NCBI RefSeq assembly: GCF_032854445.1
Contig: NC_088300.1
Span: forward strand, 5,706,001-5,770,000
Length of the DNA: 64,000 nucleotides
Source of the DNA: Liolophura sinensis
Taxonomy: Eukaryota; Mollusca; Polyplacophora; Chitonida; Chitonidae
Direction: 5' to 3'
The notes under the pieces are model-generated. The model worked only from the letters and a program-made list of their open reading frames with translations. It searched no databases and was not told the DNA's origin. Position numbers and translations under genes: made by a program. Shown in pieces: positions 57,600 to 64,000 of the stretch; position 1 is the first letter of the stretch; each line of letters opens with the position of its first letter.

Positions 57600-60500
57600 G
57601 GTGGTTTTCCTCCGGCATCTAAAATGTGCCTAATTTACCTTCGTATAGGTATAAAGTACAATATCCACGAAGAGGACGGTGGCTAATTTACCTTCCTGCA
57701 GGTATAAAGTACAACATCCACGAGGAGGACGGTGGCTAGTTTACCTTCCTGGAGGTGTCAGGTACAACATCCAAGAGGTGGATGGTGACTAATTTACCTT
57801 CCTCCAGGTAAAAGGTACAACATCCACGAGGAGGACGGTGGCTAATTTACCTTCATATAGGTATAAAGTACAACATCCACGAGGAGGACGTTGGCTACTT
57901 TACCTTCCTATAGCTATAAAGTACAACATCCACGAGAAGGACGGTTGCTAGTTTACCTTCCTATAGGTATCAGGTAGAACCTCCACGAGGAGGACGGTGG
58001 CTACTTTACCTTACTGCAGGTATCAGGTACAACATCCATGAGGAGGACGGCGGCTAATTTAACATCCTGCCGGTATAAGGTACAACATACATGAGGAGGA
58101 CGGTGGCTAATTTACCTTTCTACAGAAGTAAGGTACAACATCCACGAGGAGGACGGTTGCTAATTTAACTTCCTCCAGGTAAAAGGTACAACATCCACGA
58201 GGAGGACGTAGGCTACTTTACCTTCCTCCAGGTATTAGGAACATCATCTACGAGGAGGACGGTGGCTAATTTACCTTCCTATAGCTATAAAGTACAACAT
58301 CCACGAGGCGGACGGTGACTAATTTACGATCCTTTAGGTGTAAAGTACAACATCCACGAAGAGGACGGTGGCTAAATTAACTTCCTGCAGGTGTAACGTT
58401 CAACATCCACGAGGAGGACGGTGGCTAGTTTACCTTCCTGGAGGTGTCAGGTACAACATCCAAGAAGCGGACGGTGGCTAATTTACCTTCCTCGAGGTAT
58501 AAAATACAACATCCATGAGGAGGACGGTGACTAATTTATGTTCCTATAGGTATAAAGTACAAAAATCATGAGGAGGACGGTGGCTACTTTACCCTCCTCC
58601 AGGTAAAAGGTACAACATCCACGAGGAGGACGGTGGCTAATTTACCTTCCTCCAGGTATAAGGTACAACATCCACAAGGAGGGCGGTGGCTAATTTACAT
58701 CCCTATATGTATAAAGTACAACATCCATGAGGAGGACGATGGCTAATTTACCTTCCTGCAGGTATAAAGTACAACATCCACGAGGAGGACGGTGGCTAGT
58801 TTACCTTTCTCCAGGTATCAAGAACAACATCCACGAGGAGGACGGTGGTTGCTTTACCTTCCTATAGGTATATAGTACAACATCCACGAGGAGGAAGGTG
58901 ACTAATTTATGTTCCTATAGGCATAAGGTACAACAACCACGAAGCGGACGGTGACTAATTTATGTTCCTGCAGGTATAAAGTACAACATTCACGAGGAGG
59001 ACGGTGGCTACTTTGCCTTCCTATAGCCATAAAGTACAACATCCACGAGGAGGACGGTGGCTAATTTATCTTCCTATAGATATAAAGTACAACATCCACG
59101 AGGAGGACGGTGGCTAATTTACATCCATATAGGTATAAGGTACAACATCCACGAGAAGGAGGGTGGCTAATTTACATCCATATAGGTTTAAAGTACAACA
59201 TCCACGAGGAGGACGGTGGCTAACTTACCTTCCTATAGGTATAAGATACAACATCCACGAGGAGGACAGTGACTAGTTTAAGTTCCTATAGGTATCAGGT
59301 ACAACATCCACGAGGAAGACGGTGACTAATTTGTGTTCCTACTGGTATAAAGTACAACATCCATGAGGAGGACGGTGGCTTATTTACATCCATATAGGTA
59401 TAAGGTACAACATCCACGAGGAGGACGGTGGCTAGTTTACCTTCCTATAGGTATAAGATACAACATCCACGAGGAGGACGGTGACTAGTTTAAGTTCCTA
59501 TAGGTATCAGGTACTACCTCCACGAGGCGGACGGTGACTAATTTATGTTCCCGCAGGTACAAAGTACAAAATCCATGAGGAAGACGGTGGATGCTTTACC
59601 TTCATATAGTTATAAAGTACAACATCCACGAAGAGGACGGTGGCTAATTTACCTGCCTATAGGTATAAAGTACAACATCCACAAGGAGGACGGTGGTTAA
59701 TTTACATCCCTATATGTACAAAGTACAACATCCACGAGGAGGACGGTGGCTACTTTACCTTCCTGCAGGTATAAAGTACAAAATCCACGAGGAGGACGGT
59801 GGCTAATTTACCTTTCTCCAGGTATCAGGAACAACATCCACGAGGAGGACGGTGGTTGTTTTACCTTCCTATAGGTATATAGTATAACATCCACGAGGAA
59901 GACGGTGACTAATTTATGTTCCTATAGGCATAAGGTACAACAACCACGAAGAGGACGGTGACTAATTTATGTTCCTGCAGATATAAAGTACAACATCCAC
60001 GAGGAGGACGGTGGCTACTTTGCCTTCCTATAGCTATAAAGTGCAACATCCACGAGGAGGACGGTGGCTAATTTATCTTCCTATAGGTATAAAGTACAAC
60101 ATCCACGAGGAGGACGGTGGCTAATTTACATCCATACAGGTATAAGGTACAACATCCACGAGGAGGACGGTGGCTAATTAACATCCCTATAGGTTTAAAG
60201 TACAACATCCATGAGGAGGCCGGTGGCTAACTTACCTTCCTATAGGTATAAGATACAACATCCACGAGGAGGACGGTGACTAGTTTAAGTTCCTATAGGT
60301 ATTAGGTACAACATCCACGAGGCGGACGATGACTAATTTATGTTCCTACTGGTATAAAGTACAACATCCATGGGGAGGACAGTGGCTAATTTACCTCCCT
60401 GTAGGTATAAGGTACAACATCCACGAGGAGTACGGTGGCTACTTTGCCTTCTTATAGGTATAAAGTACAACATCCACGAGGAGGACGGTGACTAGTTTAA

Positions 60501-61562
60501 GTTCCTATAGGTATCAGGTACAACATCCACGAGGCGGACGGTGACTAATTTATGTTCCCGCAGGTATAAAGTACAAAATCCACGAGGAGGACGGTGGCTA
60601 ATTTACCTTTCTCCAGGTATCAGGAACAACATCCACGAGGAGGACGGTGGTTGCTTTACCTTCCTATAGGTATATAGTATAACATCCACGAGGAGGACGG
60701 TGACTAATTTATGTTCCTATAGGCATAAGGTACAATAACCACGAAGCGGACGGTGACTAATTTATTTTCCTGCAGGTATAAAGTACAACTTCCACGAGGA
60801 GGACGGTGGCTAATTTACATCCATATAGGTATAAAGTACAACATCCACGAGGAGGACGGTGGCTAATTTACATCCCTATAGGTTTAAAGTACAACATCCA
60901 TGAGGAGGACGGTGGCTGATTTACCTCTCTGTAGGTATAAGGTACAACATCCACGAGGAGGACGGTGACTAGTTTAAGTTCCTATAGGTATTAGGTGCAA
61001 CATCCACGAGGCGGACGGTGACTAATTTATGTTCCTACTGGTATAAAGTACAACATCCATGAGGAGGACGGTGGCTAACTTACCTTCCTACAGGTATAAG
61101 ATACAACATCCACGAGGAGGACGGTGACTAGTTTAAGTTCCTATAGGTAATCAGGTACAACATCCACGAGGCGGACGGTGACTAATTTATGTTCCTGCAG
61201 GTATAAAGTACAACATCCACGAGGAGGACGGTGGCTACTTTACCTTCCTATAGTCAAAAAGTACAACATCCACGAGGAGGACAGTGGGTAATTTATCTTC
61301 CTATAGGTATAAAGTACAACATTTACGAGGAGGACTGTGGCTAATTTACATCCCTATAGGTATAAGGTACAACATCCACGAGGAGGACGGTGGCTAATTA
61401 ACATCCCTATAGGTTTAAAGTACAAAATCCATGAGGAGGACGGTGGCTAATTTAGATTCCTGCAGGTATAAAGTACAACATCCATAAGGAGGACGGTGGT
61501 TAATTGACGTTACTATAGGTATCAGGTACAAAATCCACGAGGAGGACGGTGACTACTTTACC
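57600..61562 (+). repeat. 53-bp minisatellite, about 75 copies, with higher-order structure
   Basis: The unit contains GTACAACATCCACGAGGAGG, ACGGTGGCTAATTTACCTTC and CTATAGGTATAAA. Variable positions (GGTGGC or GGTGAC; CTATAG, CTGCAG or CTCCAG; CGAGGAGG or CGAGGCGG) define unit types. The rare type GACGGTGGTTG/T with its following series recurs at 58,841, 59,848 and 60,643, offsets of 1,007 bp (19 units) and 795 bp (15 units). The array lies between GNPAT and the unrecognised gene. No frame stays open through the unit. Confidence 0.96.
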
Positions 61563-62251
61563 ATCCTTTTTCTCCGCAGATGGGAAAAGCCCAACACGAA
61601 CGAGGACAAACCGAGTTTGCCTTTCTCTACATGTACGTAGATGAGAAAGTTTTCACAGAGCCTTAGAATATAATCCTCGAATCATCCAATGTGAGAAATC
61701 CAGTGACCACCAATTCCGCACAGTTGAATAAAAAAGTCAACAACCACATTCTAGTTTAAATATATGTATTTTAAGGAGCCCTGTCGCAGTGCCATAACCC
61801 ACCGCCCATGGAGAGTTTGCCAACAGAATCTCTAATTCAACAAGTTCCTTTCCCTAAAAATGGTTACAGCATTGTATTCATCCGGTTTGCAAAAACCTTT
61901 ACAAAAAAACTATTATAAACTGAAGAACGCTTTACTGAGATGTACGGAGAAAAGTTGTGTTTCATTACATATGCTGCAGTACCCTAGGCAAGTTTATCAG
62001 TGTATTAACTCTCTTGTACATTCTAAGATTCTATACATGTGTAAGTGAAGCAATGAATGGTATGGAGGTGGAATGGAAAATACATTATAGGTGTAGGCTA
62101 TATGTACAAGGCATATAGCCATGATACAATGATAACAATGATATAAAATACACATTGTCAACTCATCAGTCATCTATTATTTACACACACAGCATGCCAT
62201 TTACGACTCGGTACTGCTGATTAAGCTGTGTGCTCTTAATTGTTCACTTTT

Positions 62252-62405
62252 TTAAAGTGCCGTGTGTAACGATGAATGTTCAGTTTGACAGCATCTTCGT
62301 CTTGCTTCTGGTAAAGATATATGCAGTTTGTTGGATACAAGCAGTGCGACTACATCCCGAACCAAAGCTTCCTTACATCTCCTATTCCTGACTGTCCCTT
62401 CGTAC
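62252..62405 (-). CDS. Unrecognised gene, terminal exon
   Basis: The acceptor is TTTCTTTGTAG. One base completes a Gly codon, then YEGTVRNRRCKEALVRDVVA, LLVSNKLHISLPEARRRCC and QTEHSSLHTAL, with TAA at 62,254-62,252. Confidence 0.7.
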
Positions 62406-63635
62406 CTACAAAGAAAAAAATGTGAACAGAATGCAATCCTGTTAAAGGCTTCCTATTCATTTGTAAAAGACTGAACTCTGGAAATGTATATAGATTGCTA
62501 CTAATTAAACATATATGCCTGCACACTTTTTAGCAAGTCATGCGCGGAACAAAATTATGAAATTATAATGATAAATAATTAAACACACATCTACATGTAA
62601 ATGACTACTTGATGGCTGCAATATTCTTAGTTACTTTCCTCCTTTTTTATGGCTTTAGCCTTGTCAAATGTTTATACACATTTGAACTGTCTGTATATAG
62701 ATAACTTGAAAGCTGGAAAGCCATTCCGATACTACTCCATGCATAACTGAAGCCCAAATAGCCATATCTAATTATACCAAAAAATAAAAACAGACAGATA
62801 AAATACAAGGTAAATACAAACCCATCCACATTTAAAATCTTCTGAATTCGCTCGGTTCCTGGTAGCTGGACTAGCTTGTGTACAAATCCAGATGTGGCGG
62901 GGCGCCTGAAGCAATGTTTCACACAAGGATATAATCACACAGTGAAAGATAATCATGGCCTATTTCCAATGCACATATACAGACAAGGTATACAAAAGCA
63001 TATGCAGATTGTTTCGTATAATTTAATCACGCTCCATGTAAGCAGCAATGAATCCGTCACTTTCTTCTTCACTCTTGGACCAAAATAAGTTGTGACAACA
63101 AACAAACAGAACATCCCAGATCTGTACTGTAACAAAAAACCCTTATAGGCATGATTATTTGAAACGTGCATGGAGCAGACCGGGATTACTGGCAACCACC
63201 CTACCTACATGTACCTATACGTACCGTTTGTCACTAAGCTTCAATTTGAAGAACTTTTTTTCCACATAGTTTTCGAGATATGTATAAGCCTAAAAGAGAA
63301 AATCTTATTAAGTACCATACGCATACCCATTCGAAACAACACCCAGAATGGCCATAATTTACTCACAAAACATTTACAAAATTCCAAAGTCCCGCAGCGT
63401 TGTTTTTGGTACGTAAAACATATATAAATATAGTAACAGGGCTTTTTCCATACAAAGGGTATTTTCAGTACATATAAATCAAGCTAAGCGAAAAAGTCAA
63501 TATCAGTTTATAAACAATTTATACACTGAAATCACACTTTTACGTACCAAGTCCAGGACATAACCGAAACCAAAGCCCTTTAGAAATTCCCTTCTCGGAT
63601 TTGTCAAGAAAATCTCCAGCTCAGAGCTCTCGGGC
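62252..63635 (-). CDS. Unrecognised protein, last four exons (5' end missing)
   Basis: Four minus-strand exons (63635-63548, 63289-63225, 62905-62822, 62405-62252) have consensus GT-AG borders and consistent phases. They join into one open frame of about 130 residues ending in TAA. The first exon starts with one base of a split codon, so more coding sequence lies upstream. The predicted protein is basic, with patches FLKGFGFGYVLDL, ENYVEKKFFKLKLSDKRR, LVQLPGTERIQKIL, RNRRCKEALVRDVVALL and EARRRCC. No transmembrane segment or signal peptide is evident. I do not recognise the family and assign no function. The four-way phase agreement is the main evidence that it is real. Confidence 0.72.
62822..62905 (-). 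CDS. Unrecognised gene, exon
   Basis: The acceptor is ACATTGCTTCAG and the donor GG/GTTTGT. 84 bp, phase 2 to phase 2. It encodes RPATSGFVHKLVQLPGTERI then QKILNVD. The other open frame through this segment (ending in a hydrophobic stretch) does not join the neighbours. Confidence 0.7.
63225..63289 (-). CDS. Unrecognised gene, exon
   Basis: The acceptor is TTTCTCTTTTAG and the donor CG/GTACGT. 65 bp, phase 0 to phase 2. It encodes AYTYLENYVEKKFFKLKLSD then K. Confidence 0.7.
63548..63635 (-). CDS. Unrecognised gene, first exon seen
   Basis: The acceptor is GTGTTTATCTAG and the donor TTG/GTACGT. 88 bp, phase 2 to phase 0. Only one of three frames is open, giving PESSELEIFLTNPRREFLKG then FGFGYVLDL. 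Confidence 0.68.
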
Positions 63636-64000
63636 CTAGATAAACACATAATCATGTATACAGTTGTACGAGGAAGGGGTTAGGAGAAGCTATCAATATA
63701 ACACAGTGAAACCCTCCAAAACATTCGTTTTAGATACATAATAATATATCCCGGGCGATGAAGTGCATGAGGATCTTTATGAAATCACATGCTACCATCA
63801 AGTGTGGCTGTATGATGTGAAACAATACATTAAACTATATGTCATGTAACAAATTAATTATTTGTATCGCAGCAACTATTCTTCAAATAGCAGCGAAATC
63901 TTTCGAGTTTGTGTGATATGAATGTACAGTGGTGCTGCACGCCACTATAGAAGAATAGGGAAATACAGAAATGATTATATGTTTAAAACTACTGTATATA
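63636..64000. other. No feature seen
   Basis: AT-rich sequence. I could not find a minus-strand exon ending in phase 2 that would extend the unrecognised gene; its upstream exons are probably beyond the window. Confidence 0.5.

Noticed and set aside
57600-61562. Regular repeats that could suggest a CRISPR array
   Set aside because: Units are contiguous without unique spacers, and the window is clearly an animal genome.
62647-62956. Minus-strand frames with a hydrophobic C-terminal stretch as a small membrane protein
   Set aside because: The hydrophobic part is intron read-through after the GTTTGT donor; spliced phases fit the four-exon model instead.

Overview
This is a window of an animal nuclear genome, most likely a lophotrochozoan and probably a mollusc. 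The evidence is AT-rich DNA with multi-exon genes, GT-AG introns, several tRNA-headed SINEs whose body looks like the molluscan/eumetazoan Nin-type SINE domain, heavy use of the palindromes ACATGT/TGTACA, and many minisatellites. Nothing prokaryotic is present. The species cannot be named from sequence alone.

Layout. (1) Plus strand, 10,090-31,629: eleven exons of a B56-family regulatory subunit of protein phosphatase 2A, closest to the epsilon/alpha subclass (PPP2R5E-like; Drosophila relative widerborst). The N-terminal exon(s) are not found, so positions 1-10,089 are either intron 1 or upstream DNA. The exon at 25,420-25,527 is one base short: the reading frame shifts inside it and every later exon fits only if one base is restored. 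A long 3' UTR probably runs to the AATAAA at 35,411. (2) Minus strand, 52,255 down to 41,479: thirteen exons with fully compatible phases encode dihydroxyacetone-phosphate acyltransferase (GNPAT), 683 residues from the likely start at 52,244, with all four acyltransferase motifs and a C-terminal SKL peroxisomal targeting signal. (3) Minus strand, 63,635 down to 62,252: the last four exons of a gene I do not recognise (about 130 residues in the window, 5' end outside or not found). PPP2R5E and GNPAT converge tail to tail; GNPAT and the unknown gene lie head to tail on the minus strand, about 10 kb apart.

Between the exons the window is dominated by repeats. There are seven tandem arrays: 46 bp at 20.5-23.0 kb, 39/78 bp at 25.56-26.24 kb, about 29 bp at 38.6 kb, 20 bp at 41.57-41.83 kb, 61 bp at 46.07-46.44 kb, 58 bp at 54.35-55.28 kb, and 53 bp with higher-order structure at 57.6-61.56 kb. 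Two foldback DNA transposons were found (831 bp, hAT-like with an 8-bp target duplication, at 52,301-53,131; and about 190 bp at 47,350-47,536), with a possible third at 26,968-27,720. A dispersed 0.48-kb repeat is present twice in the same orientation (3.1 kb and 37.3 kb). SINE copies include one nearly intact copy with a 13-bp target-site duplication at 6,919-7,184.

The genes are not a functional cluster: a phosphatase subunit, an ether-lipid (plasmalogen) enzyme and an unknown protein. I see no convincing evidence of a novel multi-gene system. The most checkable unusual items are the single-base lesion in the phosphatase gene, a possible 60-bp in-frame cassette exon at 17,071-17,130, the unrecognised gene, the 8-bp-TSD foldback element and the higher-order 53-bp minisatellite.
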